The notes: generated by a model not told the origin, from the letters alone. A stretch of DNA of 64,000 nucleotides from Longimicrobium terrae (GCF_014202995.1 NZ_JACHIA010000004.1:124001-188000), one strand, 5' to 3'; numbered from the stretch's first letter, positions 25,974 through 34,369 are shown. Numbers and translations: made by a program.

Positions 25974-27296
25974 TTACACGGGTCCGAGTGAGTCGGGACC
26001 TAATTGATTCTCTTTCCGTCCCCACGTTTGCGCTCTCCACCCCTGCATCTGGGGACGGAGCGTAGCTATCAGTTCCTGGTGTTCCGCCGCCCGCTCTCCC
26101 GAAAGCGGGGGAGCGGGTACGTGCGCAGGTCGTTTGTTGTCAATATCTTCCATCAGGCGGTGTGACAGCGCGACGACGTAGCTGTGCTCCTTCGCTACGG
26201 CTACCTGCAAGGCGCGTTCGGCGTAATCACGCGCCAGTTCAAAATCACCGAGAGCGTGCGCCCCGAATCCGAGATTCACGTATGCTTTGTCCAGATGGTG
26301 ATCATGTTGTGGTCCGAGGTGGAGCACCAGTTCTTGGGCCGCTTCATACCGGTCGCGTTGGTTGAGCCCGCCGGCGGCCCTAGAGACGGAGCCCGCGACC
26401 AGTACCTGGTCCTCGTACGGCAGGGGCGCTGGCGAAATCAGATCCAGCAGCATCATCGCCTCGGTGAACTGGTTCTTTAGAATCAACAACACTGCGATGT
26501 CGTGGACTGCGACCGGGTGCCGCTCGTTGTGGATCGGATAGGCCGCAAGCGCCTTCTGTCCGAACTTCAGCGCGGTTTCCAAGTCGTCCAGTTCGAAATA
26601 CAGACCCATGATGTCGTGGTAGGTCTGCGCCGCCAGCCACTCCTCGCCACAATCCATTGCGGTTGTCGCGGCACTGGCGAAATGATCGGTCGCCTGCGGA
26701 AGTCGGCCGGTGTGTGCGAACAGGTTTCCCAGACCCAAGTGGGCGCGGGTGAGCGTAGAAAGATCCCGAACCCGAGATGCCTTTCGGATCGCCCGCAAGT
26801 AGTAGATCTCGGCTCGCCAAGCAGTACCCACCGCACGGTTGGTCCTCCCCGCTATGAAGGCGGCGTGTGGATCCCGGGGCGCCGCGGCTGCGCCGGCTTC
26901 GGCGAAGTGCACGGCTGTCCGGGCAAACCCGTTGCCTTGGGCCCATGTAGCGACGGCTCGGCACGCTTCGGCGATCTCTCTGTGATCGGGAGCTCGTCGC
27001 GTGGCAACGCGCATGAGCGTCCGCAGGTCCGGACGGAGATCCGCCGGGCTTGCGCGCAGAGCGTCGACGCGGCGGCGGCCGGCGTGAGCCGGCGTCGGCA
27101 CACGGAACAGCCTGCTGCGGTGCAGCGGAGGCGTATCAGAAAAGAGGCGGATCTGACGAAGCAGCATGGCGAGTTCAATGGCGAGCTCGGCAGGCATCGG
27201 TTCCGACAACAACTCGAACCAGTTCCCGGGAAGCGGAGCGCGTGGAGCCTTTCGGGGCCTTCGCACATTGCCGATCCGCTCAGCGCGTGTACTCAT
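25974..27296 (-). CDS. TPR protein, paralogue 2 of 3
   Basis: 440 aa. The N-terminal block (NWFELLSEPMPAELAIELAM ... LFRVPTPA) is diverged from that of the other two paralogues. Then come clear TPR pairs: WRAEIYYLRAIRKASRVRDL, THLGLGNLF-like GLGNLFAHTGRLPQATDHF, YHDIMGLYFELDDLETALKF, LGFGAHALGDFELARDYAE. The ATG at 27296 overlaps the stop of the upstream gene (ATGA), so the two are translationally coupled. It is convergent with the tiny lipoprotein gene. TPR solenoids that bind exported-then-imported peptides are known in RRNPP regulators of Firmicutes; no HTH is visible here, so similarity is only architectural. Confidence 0.8.
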   Translation of the reverse strand: MSTRAERIGNVRRPRKAPRAPLPGNWFELLSEPMPAELAIELAMLLRQIRLFSDTPPLHRSRLFRVPTPAHAGRRRVDALRASPADLRPDLRTLMRVATRRAPDHREIAEACRAVATWAQGNGFARTAVHFAEAGAAAAPRDPHAAFIAGRTNRAVGTAWRAEIYYLRAIRKASRVRDLSTLTRAHLGLGNLFAHTGRLPQATDHFASAATTAMDCGEEWLAAQTYHDIMGLYFELDDLETALKFGQKALAAYPIHNERHPVAVHDIAVLLILKNQFTEAMMLLDLISPAPLPYEDQVLVAGSVSRAAGGLNQRDRYEAAQELVLHLGPQHDHHLDKAYVNLGFGAHALGDFELARDYAERALQVAVAKEHSYVVALSHRLMEDIDNKRPAHVPAPPLSGERAAEHQELIATLRPQMQGWRAQTWGRKENQLGPDSLGPV

Positions 27297-27769
27297 TGTG
27301 AGCGTACTTGTACAAGGCAGGGCGACCCAATGAAGGTCGGACAGACGGAGTAGCCTCTAACCGCGCCATAGTTGGTGGGATGAATGGATCGAAGCTGTCC
27401 TGGCAGCTGATCCAAGGAGATCGCCCCAGCGCCTGAGCGCGTGAGGTCCAGCCGTGTGGTCATCGATTTCCCAAGCAGATCCGGCAGATCAGGAGCGACC
27501 ACGTCTTGGGCTGGCACGCCATGAAAGCCGTCCACCACGGCGATCGAGCCCCAGGCCGCGGCACGGCACCATTCCGCGAGTGACCGCGAGTCGTCCATGA
27601 CCTCGATGAGAACCTCGGCCGAAACCGCCGCCCGCAACCCTTCCTCGAATGCTGCAGCGCCGGTGAGCAGCGCGATCCCACGAAGCGCTTTTCGCTTGCC
27701 TTGTAGATCGCCATCCCGCCGGAGATCGGCACCCAGCTCGCCGGTTCCAGACACCGCCGGAAGGTTCAT
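27293..27769 (-). CDS. Receiver-like protein coupled to TPR gene
   Basis: 158 aa from ATG 27769 (MNLPAVSGTGELGADLRRDG) with GGGGAG upstream. The segment SAEVLIEVMDDSRSLAEWCR and WGSIAVVDGFHG parallels SGYELRQVSSWEDLTNALRR and LTAVSVVDPWHR in the AraC-like protein at 27963-28799, so it looks like that protein's N-terminal receiver-like domain without the HTH. Its C-terminus is Cys/Pro-rich and may be altered by a frameshift. It may have regulated the TPR gene it overlaps, or be a relic of a fuller regulator. Confidence 0.55.
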   Translation of the reverse strand: MNLPAVSGTGELGADLRRDGDLQGKRKALRGIALLTGAAAFEEGLRAAVSAEVLIEVMDDSRSLAEWCRAAAWGSIAVVDGFHGVPAQDVVAPDLPDLLGKSMTTRLDLTRSGAGAISLDQLPGQLRSIHPTNYGAVRGYSVCPTFIGSPCLVQVRSQ

Positions 27770-27962
27770 CGCGTCTCCCCACCCACTCGGGAGTAGGGTC
27801 GGGTGACGACATCCAACACCGATGTGCTGCTTCACCGTGTAGTGGGCCCCGCGCTCCGCTGAGACTTTCATGATCCTGAGCTTCGAAGTAACCAGAGCGG
27901 CGCACGTTAGGTCGTAAAACTTGCGGAAGGTAGGCGGCCGATAGGCGTCCGGGGTTGCGGCT

Positions 27963-28799
27963 TCAGTTCAGCCAGACCCGTTCTGATTGCCCGGCCCCAC
28001 GCGCATTCTCCCGGATCCGGCGGAACTCGGCCTTCATGGCCATGGCCGTGGAGGTGAACGCCCCGCACGCTCGCAGTTGCGGAACGGACTGGCCCAGGAA
28101 GTTGCGGTAGGCGGCCTTCAGCGTGACCGCCCCAGCGTATCCCGACAGTCTCGCCACTCCTTCAATGGTTCGAGCCGGATCGTCGAGAAGCTCCGAGGCG
28201 AACAGCAGCCGCAGCCACGCAAGCAGCCGACGCGGGGCAGGGAGCCCGGCGCGGTCGAGCCAGCGGAGCACCGTCCGCTCATCGGCCCGGAGCGCGGCCG
28301 CGAGCTGCGGTGCCTGCCCCCCATCTCCGACCACCTCGACCGCGGCCTGCAGCAATGCGCGGGTGCGGCTCGGCAGCGGGTAGTCGACTGCCCGCGCGAG
28401 CAAAATCCGCGCGCTCCGTCCCCGGACGACACGGAGTCGCCGTGCGACCGCACCCGGCGTGTTTTCCCGGTCAAGATCCAGAGCGTCTGCGATTCCAAAA
28501 CCGAGCAAGCGGTGGAGGTCGGATGCCGCTGTCGCCGGAAAGCGTCCTACCGCGACCACAGAGAAAGCCGGGAACTCGGTCGTGAGCCGGTGAATGGGCG
28601 GCGGATCGGCGGTTCCGCCACTCCGGTGCCACGGGTCAACCACGGACACCGCCGTGAGCGGCGCCCGGCGTAAGGCATTCGTGAGGTCCTCCCAACTCGA
28701 GACCTGACGGAGCTCATACCCGCTCTCGATGCGGCGCAGCATTCCTAGGAACGCACGATCTTCGTGCAGGATGAACAACGGTCGGCTTACGGGCTGCAT
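27963..28799 (-). CDS. AraC-family regulator with receiver-like N-terminus
   Basis: 278 aa from ATG 28799 (MQPVSRPLFILHEDRAFLGM). The C-terminal AraC HTH is recognisable: AAALRADERTVLRWLDRAG, then RTIEGVARLSGYAGAVTLKA and AYRNFLGQSVPQLR, the second HTH with the typical G.S...L..F....G.SP pattern. The N-terminal about 120 residues alternate beta strands and helices (PLTAVSVVDPWHRSGG; FSVVAVGRFPATA) like a degenerate response-regulator domain without an obvious phospho-acceptor Asp. It is divergent from the tiny lipoprotein gene at 28919 with about 120 nt between, so it probably controls it. Confidence 0.75.
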   Translation of the reverse strand: MQPVSRPLFILHEDRAFLGMLRRIESGYELRQVSSWEDLTNALRRAPLTAVSVVDPWHRSGGTADPPPIHRLTTEFPAFSVVAVGRFPATAASDLHRLLGFGIADALDLDRENTPGAVARRLRVVRGRSARILLARAVDYPLPSRTRALLQAAVEVVGDGGQAPQLAAALRADERTVLRWLDRAGLPAPRRLLAWLRLLFASELLDDPARTIEGVARLSGYAGAVTLKAAYRNFLGQSVPQLRACGAFTSTAMAMKAEFRRIRENARGAGQSERVWLN

Positions 28800-28918
28800 C
28801 TCTCGAACACACGGTGAAACTTTCCCGACAAGTCTTGACCACAAACGAGAAATGTCGGCAACTTATGGCTCCCCCGGGCCACCGGGACGACGGACGAACA
28901 CTTTTACGGGGTACACTC

Positions 28919-29155
28919 ATGAGACTCGCCAGCCGTGTCCTTGCCCTCGGACTCGCATGCACGATCCTGTCGCTGGGCGCCTGCCAGGCGACCAACCCGA
29001 TCACCCCTCCCGACGAGACCTCCCCGTCCTTCAACGGCGTGGGAATGATGGGTGGCGGCGGTCGGAGCGACGGAGAGGACGAGGATCCGCCGACCACGGA
29101 TACGGCAGCCGGAGACGGTCTTCCCACGGATACGCTGATCGTCCTGCCTCTCTGA
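28919..29155 (+). CDS. Tiny lipoprotein, unit 2
   Basis: 78 aa from ATG 28919. Signal MRLASRVLALGLACTILSLG then AC: lipobox LGAC, Cys22. The mature part is about 57 residues, Asp/Thr/Pro-rich with GVGMMGGGG in the middle and the hydrophobic end TDTLIVLPL. Composition and size match the lipoprotein at 25708 though the NGLLGGSGN motif is absent. It lies between a divergent AraC-type regulator and a convergent TPR gene, the same arrangement as unit 1. Confidence 0.7.
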   Translation: MRLASRVLALGLACTILSLGACQATNPITPPDETSPSFNGVGMMGGGGRSDGEDEDPPTTDTAAGDGLPTDTLIVLPL

Positions 29156-29208
29156 TCCTTCCAAACGGGGTGGCGTGGATGACCGCGGCCACCCCGCCCC
29201 GCGCTCCG

Positions 29209-30495
29209 CTACCCGACCAGCGACGTCGTCAGGTCGACGACCAGCCGCTCCGCTTGCTGGACGGCGCTGACCGTTTCGACGCGCCTGACGGGGATCTCCC
29301 GATGCTGGTCGTGGAGGGTCTGCAACTCTCGCTCGGCGATCATCCGGACCTGTGCCTCTCCCCGTTGCGCGGAGATCCGAAGGGCGGCGTTCAGGGCCTC
29401 TTCCGCTCGGTCGATCTCGCCCGCGAGCGCCGCCGCGCGGCCGAGGGTCATCAGGACCTCGCCGCGGCCCGCACCGGTGGGAAGCAGATCGAGGAATCCC
29501 CATGCATGCCGGGCTGCCCGGTCGTACACCTCCGCTGCGCCGGCCCCTGCGGCCGCGCGCGCCAGGCTCGCGTACGCCAGGGCTCGAAGGCTCGGATCGG
29601 AGGCATCGGGTACCACGGCTTCCAGCACCGGGAGCGCCCACGCATACCGGCCCTGGTCCGTCCAGTAGACCGCCACGTCGTGCGCAAGCGCGAAAAGCCG
29701 AGGGTGATCCTGCCCGTACGCCTTCAGCGCAGCGGATGCGTATCCGTACAACTTCGTGGTATCCGGCGCGTCGGAGGAGATCACAAACAGGTGATGCAGC
29801 GCGGTGCCCTCGAGGGCTGGAAGCGCGTGACGGGTAGCGGTTCGCAATGCCCGCCCAGCGAGGGCCATCGCCGCGGGCAGATTACCCAAGCGGCGGTACA
29901 GGACGGCCAAGCCGATGTACGCCCAGACGTAGTTCGCCCAATCCCTGTTGCGAGCCAGTTTGATCGTCCGGCGAAACCAGGTCTCCGCACGGGCGGCATC
30001 CCCGCTGTCGCGGACGAGCTGCGCCGTTTCCAGCGCGAGCGAGGCGTCCTCCGGCCGGACGAGCGCCGCGGCCTGTGTGAACGCCAGCCGGGTCCCCGGC
30101 GCGCCGCACGCCTCCGCCCATCGGGCGAGGCGTCGGCACGCATGTACGACGCGCGCCGTGTCGGCTGAATCGCCCTCCTCGGTTAGCATCGCAAGCGTCA
30201 GGAGCGGCACCGCGAGATCGTCTGAGCTCTCCAGATGCGTTCTGATTTCCCGGACGCGGATGGTGGATCCGTCCGCAGCGAACAGACCCGTGCGGGTACG
30301 TGGCGGCGCCGCGGCCCAGCACAGCACGTCCCGAAGAGCGCCCCAGAGCAGAACCCCACGCGCGTCTGGCAGCTCCCTCACGATCTCCCCACCCTCGGGA
30401 CCGTCCTCCGTCCGCGTAATGGGCGGCGGTGTCAGCCGCACGCGCTTCCGGCCGGCGTTCGCCCCCTCGGCTGACTCAGATCCCATGGTGCCCAT
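29209..30495 (-). CDS. TPR protein, paralogue 3 of 3
   Basis: About 428 aa (start at 30495 or 30486, both without a strong ribosome binding site). Shares GVLLWGALRDVLCWA with the protein at 22790-23980. TPR-like pairs follow: ALETAQLVRDSGDAARAETW, WAYIGLAVLYRRLGNLPAAM, LAHDVAVYWTDQGRYAWALP, LMTLGRAAALAGEIDRAEEA. A C-terminal helix carries LQTLHDQHREIPVRR. It is convergent with the tiny lipoprotein gene (54 nt apart). Probably an intracellular peptide- or protein-binding partner of the unit. Confidence 0.8.
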   Translation of the reverse strand: MGTMGSESAEGANAGRKRVRLTPPPITRTEDGPEGGEIVRELPDARGVLLWGALRDVLCWAAAPPRTRTGLFAADGSTIRVREIRTHLESSDDLAVPLLTLAMLTEEGDSADTARVVHACRRLARWAEACGAPGTRLAFTQAAALVRPEDASLALETAQLVRDSGDAARAETWFRRTIKLARNRDWANYVWAYIGLAVLYRRLGNLPAAMALAGRALRTATRHALPALEGTALHHLFVISSDAPDTTKLYGYASAALKAYGQDHPRLFALAHDVAVYWTDQGRYAWALPVLEAVVPDASDPSLRALAYASLARAAAGAGAAEVYDRAARHAWGFLDLLPTGAGRGEVLMTLGRAAALAGEIDRAEEALNAALRISAQRGEAQVRMIAERELQTLHDQHREIPVRRVETVSAVQQAERLVVDLTTSLVG

Positions 30496-31107
30496 GCATA
30501 TGATGGCAGGTCGATGCAACTCATGGCACGGAGCAAACCGCCAACGTGCGATTCATGTCGGAAAGTACGGAAGGTAAACAGCGCACACAACTGTCTGAAA
30601 GTTGCGGTATGTTTCCAGACAGGACGTGCGTAGGCCGGCTGCCGGACCCCGGTCACCACAGCTCTCCTCATCCGACACGGACACGCCGCTCGGGAAGGAT
30701 ATGCAGCCCCGGCTAACGCAGGGCGGCTGGCAGCAGGGCCCACTCGGCTGGGGTTAGGACCGCCCGGGTACGCTCGGTACTCTGGTCGAACAGGGTCTGC
30801 AGCTCGGTGATGCGACGCTGGGTCACGGAGCGTGCCTCGCGTCGACGATCATAGACCGAGACGGTTTCGGAGAGGCTTACGGCGGCGGCCAGCGAGTCCA
30901 CTAGCGGGTCGAGCAAGCCGCCGAGCGTATCGGCGCGCCTTGTGGCTGGCTTTCCCTGCATCCGTGAGATGCAGGGCACGCGTGTGGCGATCTTGCGCCT
31001 GAGCGCGGACGTGGACCGGCCCCGCGCCCGCACGGGTCTGACCATGGCCAGGAAGGGACGTTGCGAGCAGCTGCTTATCCGTAGTCACCGACCCGGAGAT
31101 CTCTCAC
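30496..31107. other. Gap with one weak small gene
   Basis: Only the low-confidence 82-aa frame at 30713-30961 is worth listing. The stretch separates the TPR/lipoprotein region from the element backbone and could contain a junction; no attachment site or repeat was recognised. Confidence 0.35.
30713..30961 (-). CDS. Possible small protein or gene tail (82 aa)
   Basis: MQGKPATRRADTLGGLLDPL, then AAAVSLSETVSVYDRRREAR and a C-terminal LTPAEWALLPAALR. The helical pattern and the 'LTP..W..LP..L' ending look coding and resemble C-terminal tails of larger secreted proteins, so this may be a truncated remnant. No start signal is evident. Confidence 0.3.
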   Translation of the reverse strand: MQGKPATRRADTLGGLLDPLVDSLAAAVSLSETVSVYDRRREARSVTQRRITELQTLFDQSTERTRAVLTPAEWALLPAALR

Positions 31108-31509
31108 ATGACCCACGTTCCGCTGCAGCAGATCCGTGCGGCCGCAAACGCTGCCCAGGAGCAGACCTCATTGCGGGAAGCGGCGCGTGAGGTGGGTATG
31201 TCGCCGACCGGGCTCAGCAACTTCTTGCGCGGGGCGAGGCCGTCCCCAGGCACGCTGCGCAAGCTCCAATCGTGGTATGTCCTCGAGGGAGCCCGGCACG
31301 TGGAGATGTCAGCGAGTGACGGCCACGCCGCGATCAGCCTGCTGACCGAGGGAATTCCGGCCGAGTATCGAGAGCACTGCAAAACAGAATTCCTGGTCAC
31401 CCTGGGCCAGGTGTACAGGGAAGACCGTCCCGACTGGGTTCGCCGGTTGCTCGTCCGTGCCGCTCAACCATCCGGCGCACACGGCAACACTACTGGGGCA
31501 CCTGGCTGA
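31108..31509 (+). CDS. Small HTH protein, paralogue 1 of 3
   Basis: 133 aa. Residues 18-45 form an HTH (SLREAAREVGMSPTGLSNFL) followed by RGARPSPGTLRKLQSWY, a Cro/phage-repressor-like layout. The C-terminal half AISLLTEGIPAEYREHCKTE, then VYREDRPDWVRRLL is shared with the proteins at 31531 and 38673 (ALALLVDGLPPDVRPHARRE; ALDVLTANVPDQARAGARGA). Probably a transcriptional regulator of the element; the conserved tail may mediate dimerisation. A GGAG lies about 10 nt upstream. Confidence 0.7.
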   Translation: MTHVPLQQIRAAANAAQEQTSLREAAREVGMSPTGLSNFLRGARPSPGTLRKLQSWYVLEGARHVEMSASDGHAAISLLTEGIPAEYREHCKTEFLVTLGQVYREDRPDWVRRLLVRAAQPSGAHGNTTGAPG

Positions 31510-31530
31510 CGCCCTGCACAGAAGGGCTTC

Positions 31531-32058
31531 TCAGGAGAGGGCCAGATGTTCTCGTACCAGTTCCTGGAGACGGAGCAGAAGAGCCCGGTCCGGCGACGAG
31601 TTCGCAGTGCTCGCCGGGACACGCACCGCAGGCGGGAGTTCCGCGCCCTCGAGTTCGTCCGCGATCCAGGTAGGAACCCCCTCACGCCGCGACTCGTAGA
31701 GGCCGGCCAAGGTTGCGGAGACTTCCCGGCGGGCATGGGGGCGCACGTCCGGGGGCAGGCCGTCTACCAGAAGCGCCAGCGCGACCGCGGCGATCGGAAC
31801 GGGGAGCTCCGGCCGGTCCGCGGCCCACTCCCGGATCTGCCGGAGCGTCCACTCGCCCGGCGTGCTCTGTCCCGCCGCAAACTTCCGCAGGCTCCCCCGG
31901 TCGATTCCCATCTCGCGTGCCAGCGTGCGCTGGCCGGCGTGGATCCGCAGTTCGCGGCGGACCAGGTGGCGAAGGGTCTCCAGTTCGCGTTCTTCCCGGA
32001 ATCGGCGCTCATCCTGCGCAGGCGTGTAGGTGCGCCGGATGGTGTCGGTCCGTCGCAT
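31531..32058 (-). CDS. Small HTH protein, paralogue 2 of 3
   Basis: 175 aa from ATG 32058 with AAGGAG 10 nt upstream. HTH at about residues 40-65: GQRTLAREMGIDRGSLRKFA then AGQSTPGEWTLRQIREW. The C-terminal domain (LLVDGLPPDVRPHARREVSA ... GVPTWIADELEG) matches the other two paralogues. It is convergent with the paralogue at 31108-31509. A basic N-terminus (RRTDTIRRTY) extends it. Confidence 0.7.
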   Translation of the reverse strand: MRRTDTIRRTYTPAQDERRFREERELETLRHLVRRELRIHAGQRTLAREMGIDRGSLRKFAAGQSTPGEWTLRQIREWAADRPELPVPIAAVALALLVDGLPPDVRPHARREVSATLAGLYESRREGVPTWIADELEGAELPPAVRVPASTANSSPDRALLLRLQELVREHLALS

Positions 32059-32301
32059 GATCGATACGCTCCTTGGAAACGGGAATGATGAGGGAAAGGG
32101 CAGGGCTCCTTGACGGGGCGGAGTGGCCGCGATCCGGGCGTGAGGCACCTGCCATCGGCGAAGCAGGCCACGGCTCCGGGTCTTCATGCGCCCGGGTGCG
32201 TCCACCGGGCGCCCAGCCACCGTGACCAGCGCATGCGCCCGCGTTCATCGCGGGTGGATGCGCAAGAAGACGGAGCCGGCGCGAAGACTGAGGCGGGCGC
32301 A

Positions 32302-32859
32302 TCAGCCTTTCGGCTCCGCGCTCCCCGGGACGGCGGGCGCGGTCTCGCGCGCGAGGCGCAGGTTGTCCGTGCCGATCACGAGCATCTGGAACAGGTCTCC
32401 CGGCACCGTGTCGAGCGGGATGGCGCTGTCCGGAGAGAACAGGATGCGCCCCTCCGCCCACCACCCGCCGCCCGGAAACGGCTTGGTCCACCGGTATCCC
32501 ACCAGCGCGGACCTGAACTTCCGTGATCGAAAGAGCCGGGCGTCCGCATCGTGGAGGTCGCGGAGCAGCGCCGTGGCGGCGTCCTCGCCGCTGTGGTACT
32601 CCTCGCGGGAGCCATCTTCGCGCACCGCCCGGGGGTGCTCCTCCATGTAGCGGACGAGACGCTCCCACGCCTCACGGTGGCCGGGGTCGATGCGCACCAG
32701 GTCGGAGCCGCCGTTGCCGTCGTTCCGCGCCGTGCCGGCCTCCACGTCGCCGTGAAAGATCTGGGCGCTGTACATCTCCGTTTCGTCGCCGCGCGCGGTC
32801 TGGAGCTCCCGGAGATGGAAGCCCATGATGCGGGTGCTGTGGCGCTGGATTGCGGCCAT
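32302..32859 (-). CDS. Unknown 185-aa element protein
   Basis: MAAIQRHSTRIMGFHLRELQ starts the protein; a shorter start (MGFHLRE) is possible. Mixed alpha/beta, with RKFRSALVGYRWTKPFPGGG in the middle and no recognised motif, signal or membrane segment. It lies downstream of a terminator and has normal backbone GC. Probably one of many small plasmid/phage-type accessory proteins. Confidence 0.55.
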   Translation of the reverse strand: MAAIQRHSTRIMGFHLRELQTARGDETEMYSAQIFHGDVEAGTARNDGNGGSDLVRIDPGHREAWERLVRYMEEHPRAVREDGSREEYHSGEDAATALLRDLHDADARLFRSRKFRSALVGYRWTKPFPGGGWWAEGRILFSPDSAIPLDTVPGDLFQMLVIGTDNLRLARETAPAVPGSAEPKG

Positions 32860-32883
32860 GGATCCGTCCTCAAGGGATTGGGG

Positions 32884-32921
32884 AAAAAACAGGCGGCAGG
32901 CCCGGGTCCCGGGCCTGCCGC
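32884..32921 (-). terminator. Rho-independent terminator (minus strand)
   Basis: A perfect 14-bp GC-rich stem (32893-32906 with 32908-32921) is followed on the minus strand by a run of six T (AAAAAA at 32884-32889 on the plus strand). It ends transcription of the minus-strand gene that stops at 32945. Confidence 0.85.
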
Positions 32922-32944
32922 ATTCATTCGTGGCTGATCAGACG

Positions 32945-33346
32945 TTACGACGTATTCGCGGGTAGCGCGTGGACCAGGAGCGGCTTTCCACCCGTCAGCT
33001 CCCGCGCCCCGGTTTCTGTGGGGAAAGAACAGGGTGAGCGGGTCGTCAGCACCCCTACCGCGGTCACACCGGGTGGACGGGCGCAGCGCCCCACGCGCTC
33101 CAAGGGAGGCGCCGAAGCGGGCGTGTCGATCAGGATCGCCAGGCCGGGCTCGACGAACAGATCGATCCAGTCGTCGGGCTGTCCAAAGCCGGTCAGCGGC
33201 AGTTCGCGAACCTGTGGGATCCCACGCGCGCCGAGCGCTTCCGCGATGGCGTCGATCAGCGCTGCCGGGTCCGGCTGCGCGCTGGCGACTTCCCGGACGA
33301 TACGCCAGAGATCCCGGATCACGGGGGGCGGCTGGTGCGTCCTCAT
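32945..33346 (-). CDS. Unknown 133-aa protein
   Basis: MRTHQPPPVIRDLWRIVREV opens a helical N-terminus; then LTGFGQPDDWIDLFVEPGLA and ILIDTPASAPPLERVGRC form a beta-rich core. The 'DDWIDLFVEPGLAILID' pattern loosely recalls nuclease-like folds but no complete PD-(D/E)xK motif is present. Last gene before a strong terminator; cotranscription with the genes upstream (33375-34252) is plausible. Confidence 0.5.
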   Translation of the reverse strand: MRTHQPPPVIRDLWRIVREVASAQPDPAALIDAIAEALGARGIPQVRELPLTGFGQPDDWIDLFVEPGLAILIDTPASAPPLERVGRCARPPGVTAVGVLTTRSPCSFPTETGARELTGGKPLLVHALPANTS

Positions 33347-33374
33347 GCGGGGCGCCGGCCTGCGGCTGGGCCGC

Positions 33375-33620
33375 TCACAGGCGTGCCTCGATCCACGCCC
33401 GCTCGGCGTTCAGCGCGTCGGCCCGAAGAGGGAAGGGGCCGAGGGCCGGCCCGCCGCACGGCGACAGGTCCGCCATCCATCCTCCTCCCTCCGCCGGCTC
33501 GACGTGGGAGGCCCGCCGAATGTCGGTGGTCCCCTGCGCGGCAAGGGGCGCCAAGCGGTCGTCCCACAGAAAGCAGAGCCTGCCCTCCAGGTCAACCGTG
33601 ACGATGAACGTGTCCGGCAT
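33375..33620 (-). CDS. Unknown 81-aa protein
   Basis: MPDTFIVTVDLEGRLCFLWD begins a small beta-rich protein; ADLSPCGGPALGPFPLRADA follows, and it ends RAWIEARL. Start at 33620 lies inside the 3' end of the DUF2997-like gene (29-nt overlap), so it is coupled to the DUF1257/DUF2997 pair. It resembles small phage-borne proteins in which a metabolic 'L.aL..E..wi' tail closes a beta sheet. No family named. Confidence 0.55.
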   Translation of the reverse strand: MPDTFIVTVDLEGRLCFLWDDRLAPLAAQGTTDIRRASHVEPAEGGGWMADLSPCGGPALGPFPLRADALNAERAWIEARL

Positions 33621-33780
33621 CCGCCTCCTGGAAGAACGCGGGGGTCGGGTTGTCGTCCACCGTGCGTCCGAGCGCACGCTCAATCGCCTCGGTCAGGGCC
33701 TTGCAGCCGGGCCCGCTCACCCCGTCCGCGCTGACGGTGATGTTGGCGTCCGGGTCGATCTCGACGATCACGATCTCCAT
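33592..33780 (-). CDS. DUF2997-family small protein
   Basis: 62 aa: MEIVIVEIDPDANITVSADG, then VSGPGCKALTEAIERALGRT and an acidic/His tail. The short beta-hairpin plus 'G.sGp.C..l...ie.alG' is the signature of DUF2997, which regularly sits next to DUF1257 and a Ycf46-like AAA protein. The gene immediately upstream is DUF1257-like, which supports the call. The role of the family is unknown. Confidence 0.8.
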   Translation of the reverse strand: MEIVIVEIDPDANITVSADGVSGPGCKALTEAIERALGRTVDDNPTPAFFQEADAGHVHRHG

Positions 33781-33799
33781 GGGGTCTCCTGAACCAGGG

Positions 33800-34252
33800 T
33801 CAGCGGGTGAACTGCAGGCGGACCGAGCCGTCCTCGCGGCGGAGCGTCTCCACGGCGAACTGGTCGGCCATGGCCGTCTGCATCGCCTGGACGCACGCGT
33901 ACTCCTGCCGAAGCCTCCGGCAGTTCTCGCCGACCCGGGCCTGCAGGCCGAAGCCGCCCGCCCAGAAGTCCCAGAACAGCAGGTACCCGGGCTGGCCGTC
34001 CCGGCGGCGGGAGACGCCGATCTCGTACGGCGCGGGGTGCATCTCCTCCGCCCCGACGAGGCGGAGGGCGTGGTCGCAACGGCCGAGATCCTCCGCGCTG
34101 AACCCGGCCGGCAGCGTGTTTCCGCCCAGGTTGACGCCATACCAGCGGTACGTCTTCTGGTCCCGGACGAGCTCGAGGCCGAGCCGCTGGGCCGCCTGGG
34201 CCAGCGCGTCCAGGTCGAGGACGTCGAGGTTCACGGTCGCGATGTGTGACAT
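33800..34252 (-). CDS. DUF1257 (Ycf35-like) protein
   Basis: 150 aa starting MSHIATVNLDVLDLDALAQA. Conserved features of DUF1257: the N-terminal 'MSH.....l.Dl..L..a...LGLEL', a middle 'YEIGV.R...GQPGYLLFWDFW' sheet and a C-terminal 'QEYA...............RREDGSVRLQ'. It precedes the DUF2997-like gene by 19 nt. In cyanobacteria, plastids and phages this pair accompanies AAA ATPases, as here (35358-36917). Molecular function unknown. Confidence 0.85.
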   Translation of the reverse strand: MSHIATVNLDVLDLDALAQAAQRLGLELVRDQKTYRWYGVNLGGNTLPAGFSAEDLGRCDHALRLVGAEEMHPAPYEIGVSRRRDGQPGYLLFWDFWAGGFGLQARVGENCRRLRQEYACVQAMQTAMADQFAVETLRREDGSVRLQFTR

Positions 34253-34289
34253 GGGTGCGGGTCTCCTGGGTGGCCGGGACGCGAACAGC

Positions 34290-34369
34290 AGCGGGCACCC
34301 GCGCTTGGCCGCGCGGGTGCCCGCTGAACGAAACCGCCCCCGCCTCCATTTACCGGAGGCGGGGGGCGG
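34290..34369. terminator. Two adjacent strong hairpins
   Basis: First hairpin: perfect 15-bp stem, 34290-34304 with 34311-34325. Second: 34334-34347 with 34355-34369, one bulged G. They lie between the minus-strand gene ending at 34404 and the start of the DUF1257-like gene, and should separate two transcription units. No T tract is present. Confidence 0.65.
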
